The notes: a model not told the origin generated them from the letters alone. A DNA stretch of 64,000 nucleotides from Plotosus lineatus (GCA_024760905.1 CM045729.1:76366050-76430049), one strand, 5' to 3'; shown: positions 11,851-22,699, numbered from the stretch's first letter. Made by a program: numbers and translations.

Positions 11851-12432
11851 CAAACAGAAATAAATGTAATTCATTTAATAGAATGCACACACGAACCATT
11901 TTAATATAATTCTCTAGTGGCCAGATATGACTCTTGTTGTTGTCTAAAATTGCTTGAGTCGGTTACTTTAAGTTTGACTGCAGACTTGTCAATTTTTATA
12001 TTATTTGGAAGGGTGATTTGGTATTGGTTATTTTTAACAAACAATTTGCTGTTCATATATCAGATAGTTGGCTTTAGTCTTTCTCATGAAATATGGACAG
12101 GGCTTATGGAGATACCTTATGGCTACAACTACATCAAGACATTTTAGTTTATCTACATTTAAGCCTGGTGTTGGTACAGCTTTGGAGTTTTGAACCATTA
12201 AAACAGACACTTTTGGAGACAATTACTCAGAGGTTTTCTTCCTGATTGTGTCTTATCTGTCACAATGTTGCCTTCCCTGATTCATCACAGTCATATCATG
12301 TGACCCTTTTCCAAAAGAAATAAACTGCAGAGAAGATAATGTGCTTCCTGTTTATAACAGCATGTGCAGCTTCAATTTTAGATTATCTCCGATATGGGGC
12401 TAAGACAATCACCTCAACAGAAATAGCTTGAT

Positions 12433-12560
12433 GAAATGGTGGTGTAGTGGTACAACTGCTTTACAGCAGGTCTTAAGTTTGAGTCCTGGGTTCTACCCAC
12501 AGTCCAAAGACATGCACATTACGTTTATGGGCAGTTCTAAATTGCCTCTTTGTGTAAGGA
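12433..12560 (+). mobile_element. SINE-derived 5' module fused to LINE A copy 2
   Basis: ATGGTGGTGTAGTGGTAC followed by TTTGAGTCCTGGGTTC resembles a tRNA-type head with A- and B-box-like parts. Next come CCCACAGTCCAAAGACATGC and AGTTCTAAATTGCC, which are the middle part of fish tRNA SINEs. It runs without a gap into the LINE A 5' UTR (GAATGCAGCC...). The portion from 12,478 recurs at 61,911 in front of another LINE A copy. Confidence 0.6.
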
Positions 12561-15500
12561 TAAATGGAATGCAGCCGTGAGGGAGGGGCACAAGCCAGTG
12601 TCTCTCCCTCACGTCGGTCCAAAGCCCGGATAAATGCAGAGGGTTGCATCAGGAAGGGCATCCAGCGTAAAACAAATGCCAAATAAAATATGCGAGTCAC
12701 AACAAAAATTGTCATACCAGTCGAGGCTCGGGTTAACAACGACCGCCATCAGTGCTGTTAACCAACAGGGTGCTGGTGGAAATTGGACTACTGTTGGTCG
12801 AAGATGTCGAAAAAGGAGAAGTGGGAGGCGTGTCTGTAGGCAGAGAGAGAAGAGGAAAGACATGAGTCTAGGACTGAAAGTAGGAACTTTGAATGTTGGA
12901 ACTATGACAGGAAACGGTAGAGAGCTGGCTGACATGATGCACAGGAGGAAGGTGGACATAGTGTGTGTTCAGGAGACCAGGTGGAAAGGTAGCAAGGTTA
13001 GAAGTTTCGGAGCAGGGTTTAAGCTGTTTTTTCATGGTGTGGATGGGAAGAGAAATGGAGTAGGGATCATCTTGAAGGAAGTGTTTGTCAGGAATGTTCT
13101 AGAAGTGAAAAGAGTGATGAGTCTCAAGTTAGAAATTGAAGGCGTGATGTTCATTGTTGTTAGTGCTTATGCCCCACAGGCAGGATGTGAGCGAGAAGAG
13201 AAGGAGAGATTCTGGAGCGAGTTAGATGAAGTGATGCAGAATACCCCCAGAGCTGAAAGAGTCGTCAATGGTGCAGACTTCAATGGGCATGGTGCAGGAA
13301 ACATAGGAGCATAGGGTGACTTATAAAAGCAGAGGTAGGAGCACACAGGTAGACTACATCTTGTGTAGGCGATGTAATTTACAGGAACTCAGTGACTGCA
13401 AAGTAGTAGCAGGTGAGAGTCTTGCCAAATAGCATAGGGTGGTGGTGTGCAGGATGATGCTGATGATGAGGAAGGTGAAGGCAGAGCAGAAGACAAAGTG
13501 GTGGAAGCTGAAAAAGGAAGATTGTCGTGTTGTCTTCAAGGAGGAGTTGCAAATGGCTTTGGTGGTCAGGAAGTGCTTCAAGATGACTAGACAACTACAG
13601 CTAACGTGATCAGTGAGACAGGTAGGAGAATACTTGGTGTGCCATCTGGAAGGAGAGAAGATAAGGAGACTTGGTGGTGGAATGAGGAAGTGCAGGAGTG
13701 TGTACAAAGGAAGAGGTTAGGTAAGAAGAATTGGGATATAGAGAGGACTGAAGAGAGTAAACAGGAGTACAGGGAGACACAGCATTAGGCGAAGGTAGCG
13801 GTGTCAAAGGGCAAACAGAGTGCGTATGATGACTTGTATGGTTGGTTGGAAAGTAAGGTGGGAGAAAATGATTCATACAAGTTGGCACAGCAGAGAAATA
13901 GAGATGGGAAAGATGTGCAGCAAGTTTGAGTGATTAAGGACAGAGAGGGAAATTTATTGACTGAGGACAGAAGTGTGCTGGAAAGATGGAAAGAGTACTT
14001 TGAAGAGCTGATGAATGAGGAAAATGATAGAGAAAAAAAGACTAGAAGAGGTGACTGTTGAGGACCAGGAAGTAGCAAAGATTAGTAAGGGTGAAGTGAG
14101 GAGGGCATTGAAGAGGATGAAGAATGGAAAGGCAGTTGGTCTTGATGACATACCAGGGGAGGTATAGAAGTGTCTAGGAGAGGTAGCAGTAGATTTTCTG
14201 ACAACATTCAACAAGGTCTTAGAGAGTGAGAGGATGCCGGAGGAATAGAGGAGAAGTGTGCTGGTGCCCATTTTTAAGAACAAGGGAGACGTGCAGAGTT
14301 GCAGCAACTACAAAGGGATAAAGTTGATGAGCCATATGGTGAAGTTATGGGAAATAATAGTGGAAGCTAGACTAAGGGCAGAGGTAAGCATTTGTGAACA
14401 ACAGTTTGGTTTCATGCCAAGAAAGAGCACCACGGATGCAATGTTTGCTTTGAGGATGTTAATAAAGAAGTACAGAGCAGGTCAGAGGGAGCTACATTGT
14501 GCCTTTGTGGATCTGGAAAAAGCATATGACAGGGTGCCAAGAGAAAAACTGTGGTATTGCATGAGGAAGTCTGGAGTGGCAGAGAAGTATGTTAGAGTGG
14601 TGCAGGACATGTATGAGAGATGTAAGACAGCGGTGAGGTGTGCTGTCAGTGTGACCGACAAATTCAAGGTGGAGGTGGGACTGCATCAAGGGTCAGCTCT
14701 GAGCCCCGACTTGTTTGCTATGGTGATGGACAGGCTGACAGACGAGATGAGACAAGAATCTCCATGGACTATGATGTTTGCAGATGACATCGTAATATGT
14801 AGTGAGAGCAGAGAACAAGTGCAGGGAAATCTAGAGAGGTGGAGGTATGCCCTGGAAAGGAGAGGAATGAAGGTTAGCCTCAGAAAATCAGAATACATGT
14901 GTGTGAATGAGAAGGACCCAGGAGGAACGGTGATGTTACAGGGAGCAGAGATAACTAAGGTGGATGGAGGATTTTAAGTACTTAAGCTCAACAATCCAGA
15001 GCAATGGAGAGTGTGGAAAAGAGGTGAAGAAGCGTGTGCAGGCAGGCTGGAATGGTTGGAGAAAAGTGTCTGGTGTGATGTGCGATAGGAGAGTGTCAGC
15101 AAGAATGAAGGGAAAAGTGTACAAGATGGTGGTGAGGCCAGCGATGTTGTATGGATTAGAAACAGTGGCGCTGAGGAAAAGGCAGGAGGCAGAGCTGGAG
15201 GTAGTGGAGATGAAAATGTTGAGGTTTTCTCTGGGAGTAACGAGGATGGATAGGATCAGAAATGAGTATATCAGAGGTACAGCCCACGTAAGATGTTTTG
15301 GAGACAAAGTCAGAGAGGCTAGATTGAGATGGCTTGGACATGTACAGAGGAGGGATAGTGAGTATATTGGCAGTAGGATGCTGAGGTTTGAACTATCAGG
15401 CAGAAAGCCTCGAGGAAGACCAAAGAAGAGATTTATGGATGTGGTGAAGGAAGACATGAAGGTCGTTGGAGTCAGAAAAGAAGATGCGGAGGACAGGGTG

Positions 15501-15570
15501 AGGTGGAGGCGGATGATTTGCTGTGGTGACCCCTGAAGGGAGCAGCCGAAAGTAAAAGAAGAAAATCATG
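12478..15570 (+). mobile_element. LINE family A copy 2 (RTE-like), near full length
   Basis: It contains the 5' UTR with GCATCAGGAAGGGCATCC (about 12,646-12,663), the complete gene order EN-RT-C-terminal domain, and the 3' end GTGACCCCTGAAGGGAGCAG with a GTAAAAGAAGAAAAT tail. The right flank is a truncated Tigger-like element whose missing half is not found on the left flank, so sequence was lost on insertion or afterwards. No target duplication was recognised. Confidence 0.9.
12634..15536 (+). pseudogene. LINE A EN-RT polyprotein, broken
   Basis: The 226-codon first piece (12,634-13,314) has a basic N-terminus (GRRCRKRRSGRR), then VGTLNVGTMTGNGRELADMM and VDIVCVQETRWKG (catalytic E of the APE-type endonuclease), and NGADFNGHGAGN. 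About 150 bases of endonuclease are then missing: the sequence jumps to the region before YILCRRC near 13,300-13,330. The linker (WWWNEEVQECVQRKRL, about 13,672-13,720) is interrupted by stops. The RT piece 14,258-14,977 has EQQFGFMPRKSTTDAMFALR, FVDLEKAYDRVPREKLW, GLHQGSALSP and FADDIVICSESREQV. A frameshift near 14,960 leads into the C-terminal piece 14,964-15,536 (RKPRGRPKKRFMDVVKEDMK). It is not functional. Confidence 0.88.
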
Positions 15571-15861
15571 GGCCCAAGAAAGCGATTCCTGGTACGAATG
15601 AAAAGAAGATGTGGGCTTGTGGCATGCGGTTGAGATATATCGCAAAGGAATATGGCCGAAACCGTCTACCATCGGTACGATATTGAAGCAGAAGGAGGCT
15701 TTAAAAGGTATACTTTTATAATTTTAAAGTGTTTAGGGTAGTATTGGGGGCCTTGGAACGAATCATTCCTTTTAAATGTAAAATGCCACTCAACTTACGA
15801 AAAAACAGGTTACGAGACCACTTCTTGGAACGGATTAATTTCGTAAGGTGAGGTAGCAGTG
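15571..15861 (+). mobile_element. Tigger-like element, left part missing
   Basis: It begins at an ATGGGCCC-AAGAAA start like the Tigger frames elsewhere, and with one frameshift encodes IAKEYGRN and TIGTILKQKEALKG, a Tigger-type helix-turn-helix. The right end GTAAGGTGAGGTAGCAGTG matches the terminus of the element at 41,739-42,100 (opposite orientation). The left end has been lost at the junction with LINE A copy 2. Confidence 0.7.
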
Positions 15862-15892
15862 TGTGTATATATTGTACACACACACACACACA

Positions 15893-15960
<68 letters not shown>
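15862..15960. repeat. (CA)n-(TA)n microsatellite
   Basis: A short TGTG/TATA patch is followed by about nine CA units and about 33 TA units (15,895-15,960). Confidence 0.95.
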
Positions 15961-15963
<3 letters not shown>

Positions 15964-16177
15964 TTTCTGAGTAGATCCTTCCTTAGGAGAGTGCTCCGAC
16001 CCAAGACTGTCAGGGTGTAAGAACTCTCTCCGTGGAAGCTCTTAGATAAACCTGCACGACCTGGATTCCTGCATCTCAACGTCTAGGAGTACTCCGGGAG
16101 CAACAGACAAGCGAACCACACGAGTGCAATCAGTCTGGTTTATTCATCGGAAGCTCTTCGAACACATGCGGTGTCCG

Positions 16178-16187
16178 CTTATTTATA
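16178..16187 (-). promoter_or_regulatory. TATA box of the putative LTR
   Basis: The minus-strand sequence TATAAATAAG lies 5 bases downstream of the triplicated repeats and about 35 bases upstream of AATAAA. It is assigned by position and consensus only. Confidence 0.5.
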
Positions 16188-16191
16188 CAGA

Positions 16192-16436
16192 GGGATGTGC
16201 GTGCAAAGCAGTAATTGCGTGTTCACAAAGCATTAACATATATGTTTGTGCACTGCGGCACTTAACACTTGGGGATGTGCATGCAAAGTAGTAATTGCGT
16301 GTTCACAAAGCATTCCCATATATATGTTTGTGCCCTGCGGCGCTTAACACTTGGGGATATGCATGTAAAGCAATAATTGCGTGTTCACAAAGCATTTCCA
16401 TATATATGTTTGTGCCCTGCGGCGCTTAACACTTGG
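16192..16436. repeat. Three tandem ~80-bp repeats
   Basis: Unit starts are 16,192, 16,272 and 16,354 (periods 80, 82 and 83). Each contains GTAATTGCGTGTTCACAAAG or a close variant, then CATATATGTTTGTGC and GGCGCTTAACACTTGG. Units 2 and 3 are more alike than unit 1. Confidence 0.92.
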
Positions 16437-16649
16437 CTAATCCCATTTCAAAGCAATTCCTCATTGTTACATTGTTACTTTCCGAATCCCACACCCGAAC
16501 CGAAACACGACACAGGAACACCCACCCAACAGTTTCATGTGCCTGGCGCACATGTCACAATTACAAGTAGAACAGGAAGCTTTAGATACACAGAAGTTAC
16601 AATACACGCATAGTTGCATCTCATTTATCCTATCAATTTATTCCTTCAC

Positions 16650-19005
16650 AGGGCCTCCTACAGGCAAAGTTCCAAGAAGCACTTGATGGAAAACTCAAAG
16701 ATGGTCTGACCTCCAAAAGCAGCTCTGAAAATTGGTCCTGTTTCAAGGATACCGTTGCTGAGACTGCAAAAGAAGTGCTTGGAGTTAAAACTAGACTGCA
16801 TGAAGACTGGTTTGATGAAAACAATGACAAGATCAGAGAAGCCCTCCATGCTAGAAACAAGGCCTCCATTGAGTGGCAGAATGATCCATCCTCGGTCTCT
16901 AAGCATGAGAGATTTAAAACTCTGCAGGCAAAGGTCCAGTCTGACCTTTGAATGATGCAGGACCAGTGGTGGCAGGATAAAGCCGCCGAAGTCCATCACT
17001 ATGCAGATACCCACAACTCCAACAAATTACTCAGTGCTTTGAAGACAGTTTTTGGCCCCTCCACCTCAGGCTGCACACCGTTGTTGTCCTCGGACGGTTT
17101 TTCCCTCATCAAAGACCAAGAGGGCTTGAGCAGGCGCTGGCAAGAGCACTTCAGTAACCTGCTTAACCAACCTTCATCAGTTGACACAGAGCACTGAACC
17201 AGATTCCGCAGCAGCCAGTGCAAGACTCTCTTGCAGAACCCCTGACAATACATGAAATGAAATCAAAAGGGCGATCCGTCAGACAAATTCAGGCAGAGCG
17301 TCGGGAAAAGATGGCATTCCCGCCGAGATCTACAAAGCGGCAGACCCCAATGCCCTCAAAGCCTTTCATGATGTACTGCTGAGTATCTGGGAAGAGGAGG
17401 TGATGCCTGATGACTTCCGTGATGCCCTGATTGTCTCCCTCTACAAGAACAAGGGAATCAAATCCAACTGTGGGAACTACAGGGACATCTCCCTCCTCTC
17501 TTTTGCAGGAAAGATCTTTGCCAGAGTCATGCTCAACAGACTTATCACAGTATCAGAGCAAAACCTGTCAGAAGCACAGTGCGGCTTCAGGCCTGGCAGA
17601 AGTACTGCTGATATGATCTTTGCCATGAGACAACTCTAGGAAAAGTGCATTGAACAAAACATGCCCCTATTCTCTGTCTTCATAGATCTGACCAAGGCAT
17701 TTGATACAGTCAATAGAGTGGCCCTCTGGACAGTCCTAGAACATATCGGATGTCCGCAAAAGTTTGTATCAATGATCAGGCTTTTCCACAATGGCATGAC
17801 TGGCCTAGTCCTCTCCAGCAGGAATGTGTCGGAAGCCTTCACAATCAGCAACGGTGTGAAGCAGGGCTCTGTCCTAGCTCCAGTCCTGTTTAACGTGTTC
17901 TTCACCTGCATGTTGTCTCATGCCGTGCGAGACCTGGAGAAAGGGGTCTATATTCGCTACCGTTTGGATGGCTCCCTATTCGATCTGCGTCATCTCACTG
18001 CCAAGACAAAGAGCCCGCAAACTCTCCTTCAAGAGGCCCTCTTTGCTGATGACTGCGCCCTTGTGGCCCACACAGAATTCGACTTGCAGATGATGCTGGA
18101 CCGCTTCTCTGAGGCCTCCAAACTCTTCGGCCTGACTGTCAGTCTCAGCAAGACGGAGGTGCTTCACCAACCTGCACCATACACCCACCCTCCCACACCC
18201 AGCATTGTCATCGACGACACACCACTCGCCAATGTTAAACATTTCAAGTACCTGGGAATCACCATTTCCTGTGATGGCTCCCTGGACAAATAAATCACTT
18301 ATAGGATCGGCAGGGCAAGCCAGGCGCTGGGCAGACTCCGCACCCGAGTGCTCAATCAACACCATATACGGTTATGTCTACAATGCTGTGGTACTCCCGT
18401 CCCTTCTCTATAGCTGTGAAACATGGACACTGTATCGCAGACATGTCAAAAAGCTGGAGCACTTCTACATGCAAGCTCTTCGCTCCAACCTCAGAATCAG
18501 CTGGCAAGACCACGTTACCAACTTCGAGGTCCTAGAGCATGTCAACTCCACCAGCATTGAGTCTATGATCATCAAGGCTCAAATTCGATGGGTAGGGCAT
18601 GTAATTCGAATGGAGGAGTCCAGGATGCCAAGACGCCTGATATATGGCGAACTCTAGCTCAGCAAAAGAAACCAAGGCCACCCAAAGCTGAGATACAAAG
18701 ACACTGTGAAAGCAAATATCCAGTGGTGTCACATCAAGCTGAAGGAACTTGAGCAGCATGCTATGACAGACCAAAATGGGTGGCCTCAATCCACAAAGCA
18801 GCTGCCAACTTTGAAAAAGTGCGGTGCCAGAAGCTCACTGCTGCCAGAGACAAGCGGCACGGAACTGCATCAGCAGTAATCACTACAACGGACTTCCAAT
18901 GCCCCCACTGTTCAAGCCTCCAGACTAGGACTGCAGAGTCACCTTCGCATTCATCGATGAGCCGCAAAATGCAAACGTCATCATCGGATCCGATGGACAA
19001 CCAAG
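16650..19005 (+). mobile_element. LINE family C with C-terminal zinc finger, 5'-truncated
   Basis: A third non-LTR family, distinct in sequence from LINE A and Rex3. The endonuclease is absent; sequence starts in the linker before RT (LQAKFQEALDGKLKD near 16,653) and runs through RT, the C-terminal domain and a terminal CCHH finger. It ends near GGATCCGATGGACAACCAAG (about 18,987-19,006). The clade is not certain: I believe it belongs with RTE/RTEX-like elements, but that is from memory of family resemblance. Confidence 0.85.
16653..18959 (+). pseudogene. LINE C reverse transcriptase with C2H2 finger, broken
   Basis: Pieces in order: linker (FKDTVAETAKEVLG, DWFDENNDKIREALH); RT start with VSLYKNKGIKSNCGNYRDIS (17,400-17,639, ending in a stop after MRQL); VFIDLTKAFDTVNR, NGVKQGSVLAPVLFNVFF and EALFADDCALVAHTEFDLQM (17,661-18,293; FADD at 18,042-18,053); a stop after DGSLDK; then CETWTLYRRHVKKLEHF and IRWVGHVIRMEESRMPRRL (18,205-18,657). 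The C-terminus encodes CPHC (about 18,900-18,911) and, after a one-base frameshift, LGLQSHLRIHR and a stop at 18,957-18,959, a C-x2-C...H-x3-H finger. At least three in-frame stops and several frameshifts make it inactive. Confidence 0.85.
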
Positions 19006-19019
19006 AAGATATTACAGGG

Positions 19020-19640
19020 ACATCATATATTCTGAAACTTATTATTTTGAAACTTTATCTCTGATATCAAAATATAATTCTATGTTTACTTGCAGAAAAT
19101 TCAGGCCATTCATGAACTTTTGAACTTCCTTGGTATTAAAATCTATATTCAAGTGCTCTATAACAACCAGGATGTTTTAGTTGGCTGTCAGAGCAAAACA
19201 CCTATACCATAAGGACATCTTTCAGTGCATATCAAAAAAAAGAAAGAAAAAAAAAGCAGATAATATACAGCTTGTACAATAGAACATCTGCTATGGCAAA
19301 AGAAGCATCGATGAAGAAGTGTACATAAAAGCCCAGGGGCCTCTAAAAACATCTTGTACTTTCTGCAGTTTTATTAACTTATCATCTACCAACAGCCACA
19401 TGTTCTAATACAGCTTGTATAGTTGTCAGAAAACTTCTAGAAAACATGCAAAGGTTGTGAAATACTTTAAAATGCTGCTTTTTAAAACTTTACAAGTCTC
19501 TGACATGCATTTTACCTTAAATACTTTACTGTATTTATATTGATAGAAACATGAGGATTCTGTCGTGAAGATTAAGTTTCTCATAATTCCATTAACTAAA
19601 GCTGAGAAAACAAAGCCAAACCCTAAGCAAGCAAGCAACT
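19020..19640. other. Unique AT-rich DNA
   Basis: No gene, terminal repeat or recognised element. An A-rich patch lies at 19,235-19,260. Confidence 0.4.
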
Positions 19641-19905
19641 TGGGGGCAGCCATAGCCTAACTGCTTGAGAAGCAGCTTTGGGACAGAAAGGTCACCGTTT
19701 CAATTCATCTATACACCCCCCCCCCAACTCAGCCACCCACTCACCCAGTTGCCCTCCAGGTACCGTAGTGTGTGCCAGCCTACTGCTCCAAGTGTGTCTC
19801 TGCTCAGTGTTTACCTGTGTGTGCTTATTTTAGATGGGTCAGACACAGAAGTCAAAATTTCCCTTGTGGAATTAATACAGTGTGAAATCAATAAGAAAAT
19901 AGAAT
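19640..19905 (+). mobile_element. SINE-4, another tRNA-headed fish SINE
   Basis: The head GGGGGCAGCCATAGCCTAAC ... GAGAAGCAGCTTTGGGAC, then AAGGTCACCGTTTCAATTC, corresponds to A- and B-box regions. The body has CTACTGCTCCAAGTGTG, and the 3' part TTTAGATGGGTCAGACACAG ... TTGTGGAATTAATACAGTG. This order matches a common fish SINE type known to me. It is unrelated in body and tail to SINE-1 and SINE-2. Confidence 0.65.
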
Positions 19906-20237
19906 CAAATTAATAGGTATAGTCAAATCACATGGGTGAGTTGTGAGTTCTCATTTAAACAAATTTAGTTTAAAAGTTCATCGTGCTTATATGAAAGAGA
20001 CCTGCAGTCTTGCAGTGGACTTGCAACCTGTTCAGGATGTACCCTACTTCTGATTTTAAGTCAGTTAGGATTTTTCCAGTTTTCCTTTCAACCCTGATGG
20101 ATAATTGACAAAGATAATATTGACTGTTCAATTAGTTGGTTAAAGACCTGTAAATTACCAACACACTGTAATTTAACAGAAAATATAAGTATTAGGAACT
20201 AGTTAACCATTTCCATTTTATTCCAATACCTACCCAC

Positions 20238-20700
20238 TCAATCAGCATCAACAGCAAGCTCCATATTTTGAGAACCTGCGTATTCAGCATCCACCTCTAT
20301 GCATCAGAGGCATGGACATTAATGTTGAGCGACCGCCAATGACTTCTCGTTTTTGAGATGACATGTTATCGCAGGATACTTAACATCCGCTGGTACCATA
20401 GAGTCACCAATGAGAACATAAGGAAAAGGATCAATTGCCCACAGAACATCGTCCAAACCATCACCCACAGAAAGCTAGGACTGTTTGGCCACATATGCCG
20501 CATGACCAACAACAGGTTGATCAAGCAAGTGCTCTTTGGATCAATCGGAGGGAACAACAGAAGAGGTTGCCCGAGAAGAGAGTGGCTGGATGACATCAAT
20601 GAATGGTGCCGTGACAATATAGCCCATCTATACCACACTGCCCAAGACCATGCCAAGTAAAAGCGATTGTTAAGCAAGCTGCAGACACCAACGGGCATTG
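20238..20700 (+). mobile_element. LINE family D fragment, C-terminal part of RT polyprotein
   Basis: With frameshifts it encodes ASEAWTL, then LVFEMTCYRRILNIRWYHRV and TNENIRKRI, then HRKLGLFGHICRM and RRGCPRREWLDDINEWCRDN (20,358-20,660). This is the region after the RT domain in many non-LTR elements (CxxCW/ERRI..F..RCLRRIL, then RR.L.xFGH). The upstream catalytic RT is missing. The sequence is not close to families A or C or Rex3. Exact clade unknown. Confidence 0.65.
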
Positions 20701-20717
20701 ATCCCTCGTATTTTAAT

Positions 20718-21003
20718 TAAGGTTGGGGGCTCAATCCCCAATGTCAATGGTTGTCACTGCTGTCCCCCCAGTACACGGTTATCAAAGGCTGACCATGTCT
20801 CTCACTGTTTATGGTGAGTGCAATGTAAAAGAACCATTGCTGACTTTCATCAAGAGTTGACTGCATGGCCATCAGTGTGTTTTTACCCTGCAATGACCTG
20901 GTGAGCTGTATAGGGTGTACTCTGCATTTGCCCAGAGTTGGCTGAGATGAGCACCAGCCTCCCCATGAACCTAATTAAGATTAAGTGTTTCTGAGAAGGA
21001 ATG
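20718..21003 (+). mobile_element. SINE-1 copy, 5'-truncated
   Basis: It starts within the B box (GGGGGCTCAATCCCC), then GGTTATCAAAGGCTGACCATG, GTAAAAGAACCATTGCTGAC and GCCATCAGTGTGTTTTTACC, and ends AGATTAAGTGTTTCTGAGAA plus GAATGAATGA. Confidence 0.8.
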
Positions 21004-21039
21004 AATGAACTCTTTTAACTCTTTTGGTGTGCACTCATG

Positions 21040-21395
21040 ACTCATTCATTCATTCGTTCATTTTCTAAGCCTCTTAATCCTAATTAGAGTGACAGGTTGA
21101 CTGACGCCAATCTCAACCAATTCTGGGTGAGGGCAAAGTACACCATGGACAGCACAGCAGGCCACCACAGGGCTACACTCACACCCAGGAGCAATTTTGG
21201 AACAGCAAATTAGCCTGCAGTGCTTGTTTTAGGCGTGTAATAGGAAAATGGAATACCTGGAGGAAACCCATGCAAGCACAGGGAGACCATATAAACTCCA
21301 CGCAGAAGCACCTGAGCTGGGAAGTGAACGAAGGCCTTCTTGCTGTGAGGTGGTCATGGTAACCACTACACCACCATGTCTAAGTCTTTGTTTTA
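21040..21395 (-). mobile_element. SINE-2, near full-length copy
   Basis: On the minus strand: head ACATGGTGGTGTAGTGGTTA with CTCACAGCAAGAAGG, then GGAGTTTATATGGTCTCCC, GGGTTTCCTCCAGG, then GTGTAGCCCTGTGGTGGCC, and the tail TAATTAGGATTAAGAGGCTT plus GAAAATGAACGAATGAATGA. The tail is essentially that of SINE-1; the head and middle differ. Confidence 0.8.
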
Positions 21396-21399
21396 TAAC

Positions 21400-22490
21400 A
21401 AAATTTAATGTGTCCTGAGACACATGAAATATATGATTTTTGGTGCTAATTGCTGTTTAGCCCAACACAACTGTCCGCTATGAATTCCCTGGCTTTGTAT
21501 TTGTAACTTCCTGGTGTTTCTGCCCATATTATTTCCTCTCAAATTTGTTCAGAGTATAAGAAAAATAATCATTATGCATGGAGACAAAATAAATAAATAT
21601 TGCATAATTATATGCCACACATTCAACAGATATAAATTCCACCCTGGAATAAGGGCACAGACAACACAATATCAACTCCCCAATATCCACATCCTGAGTA
21701 ATGCCATTCGACTTCCATCTGTTTGAACTGTGTGCCACAGGTAGGTGCTGCATGATATGCAGGGGGGGGGGGTGGTGGCAGCAATTGTTCAAATGCAAAT
21801 CGTAGACATTTGTGAATATCAATAACATCTGGCTGACTTCCTCAGCAGAGGGAAAGCATGTCTGGAGGCCATGCCAATCACCAGCAGGCCCTGAATGAAT
21901 AAAGATATCTCTCACATAAGCACTGCCTCTTCTCATTTCCATTCTCTCAGTCTCTTCAAAACTAATCGAGACAGTGTTTAACCCTCTCCCGTAAGCATGA
22001 AAACCAAGGTCTGTGTGGGTGTATGTGTTTTCTGCCTGGTTGTGTGCACTTGAGAGCATGAGAGATAAAGTATGAGACTGAGGAAACAAGCATTATGCAT
22101 CTAAACATGTTATGCACCACCCACACAGGTTTAGCTGCTTTGTTTTAGAAATGTGGGTTCATGTGGTTATCTGAATATTAAAAAGGCCTGTCTGGTGAAT
22201 TTCATATAAATGTCAAGCACTGAAAGGCTGCTGATTTCAATCATTTGCCAAAGTACACCAGGACATGCATATGAGCATGCACATGCTCAACACTGGGACC
22301 ATTGCAGGCTTATCACAGAGTACGACCATGAAGATAGACGGCACTCACTTTGCCTCTAGAGTCAGTGTTAATGGGGGTCAATCGGTGAGACATAAGAATG
22401 AAAAAAGTCATTGTTCAATTGCTTGTCATAATGAAGAGAAGGCTCTTAAATGATTAACACAGATGGCACATTTCAGTTCTCATAAAAATT
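21400..22490. other. Apparently unique DNA, no gene recognised
   Basis: A G9 run lies near 21,762-21,770. The minus-strand frame 21,529-22,089 has no recognised domain and no splice support, so I do not call it coding. Confidence 0.4.
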
Positions 22491-22496
22491 AACAAA

Positions 22497-22696
22497 CCAT
22501 TGCTGACTTTCGTCAAGCATAGGTTGCATAGCCGTCAGCCTGTTTCTGCCCTGTGGTGGCCTGGCGAGCTGTCTAGAGTGTACTCTCTGCTCTCAACCAG
22601 AGTTGGCTGAGATGGGGCCAGCCTCCCCGCGACCCTAATTAGGCTTAAGCAGTTCAGAAAATGAATGAATGAAAAAATAAAAATAAAATAAAATAA
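22497..22696 (+). mobile_element. SINE-1 3' half
   Basis: CCATTGCTGACTTTCGTCAA, GCCGTCAGCCTGTTTCTGCC, GGCCTGGCGAGCTGTCTAGA and TAATTAGGCTTAAGCAGTTC, then GAATGAATG and an AAAAT-rich tail. Truncated at its 5' side. Confidence 0.8.
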
Positions 22697-22699
22697 CAG

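Larger units (their letters stand above)
15960..16600 (-). mobile_element. Probable solo LTR (retrovirus-like/Gypsy-type), outer limits uncertain
   Basis: On the minus strand the order is: U3-like region with three tandem ~80-base units (16,192-16,436), a TATA box TATAAATAAG (16,178-16,187), an AATAAA signal about 35 bases downstream (16,139-16,144), and a U5-like stretch ending ...GAAAATCA next to the TA microsatellite at 15,960. Repeated enhancer-like units directly upstream of a TATA box and a closely spaced poly(A) signal are typical of LTR promoters. I see no primer-binding site, gag, pol or polypurine tract on either side, hence a solo or truncated LTR. The U3 start is not defined, and no target duplication was found. 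Confidence 0.55.

Noticed and set aside
12634..13314. Possible host gene of the craniofacial development protein 2-like kind
   Set aside because: Automatic annotation often gives this name to RTE-type endonuclease fragments. Here the frame is continuous with RT motifs and repeated eight times, so it is LINE A.
12478..15861. LINE A copy 2 inserted cleanly into the Tigger-like element at 15,571
   Set aside because: The missing left part of the Tigger-like element is not present left of the LINE, so a simple nested insertion is not supported; a deletion must have occurred.
16192..16436. CRISPR-like array
   Set aside because: The three units are whole-length tandem repeats without unique spacers, in a eukaryotic repeat context next to a TATA box.
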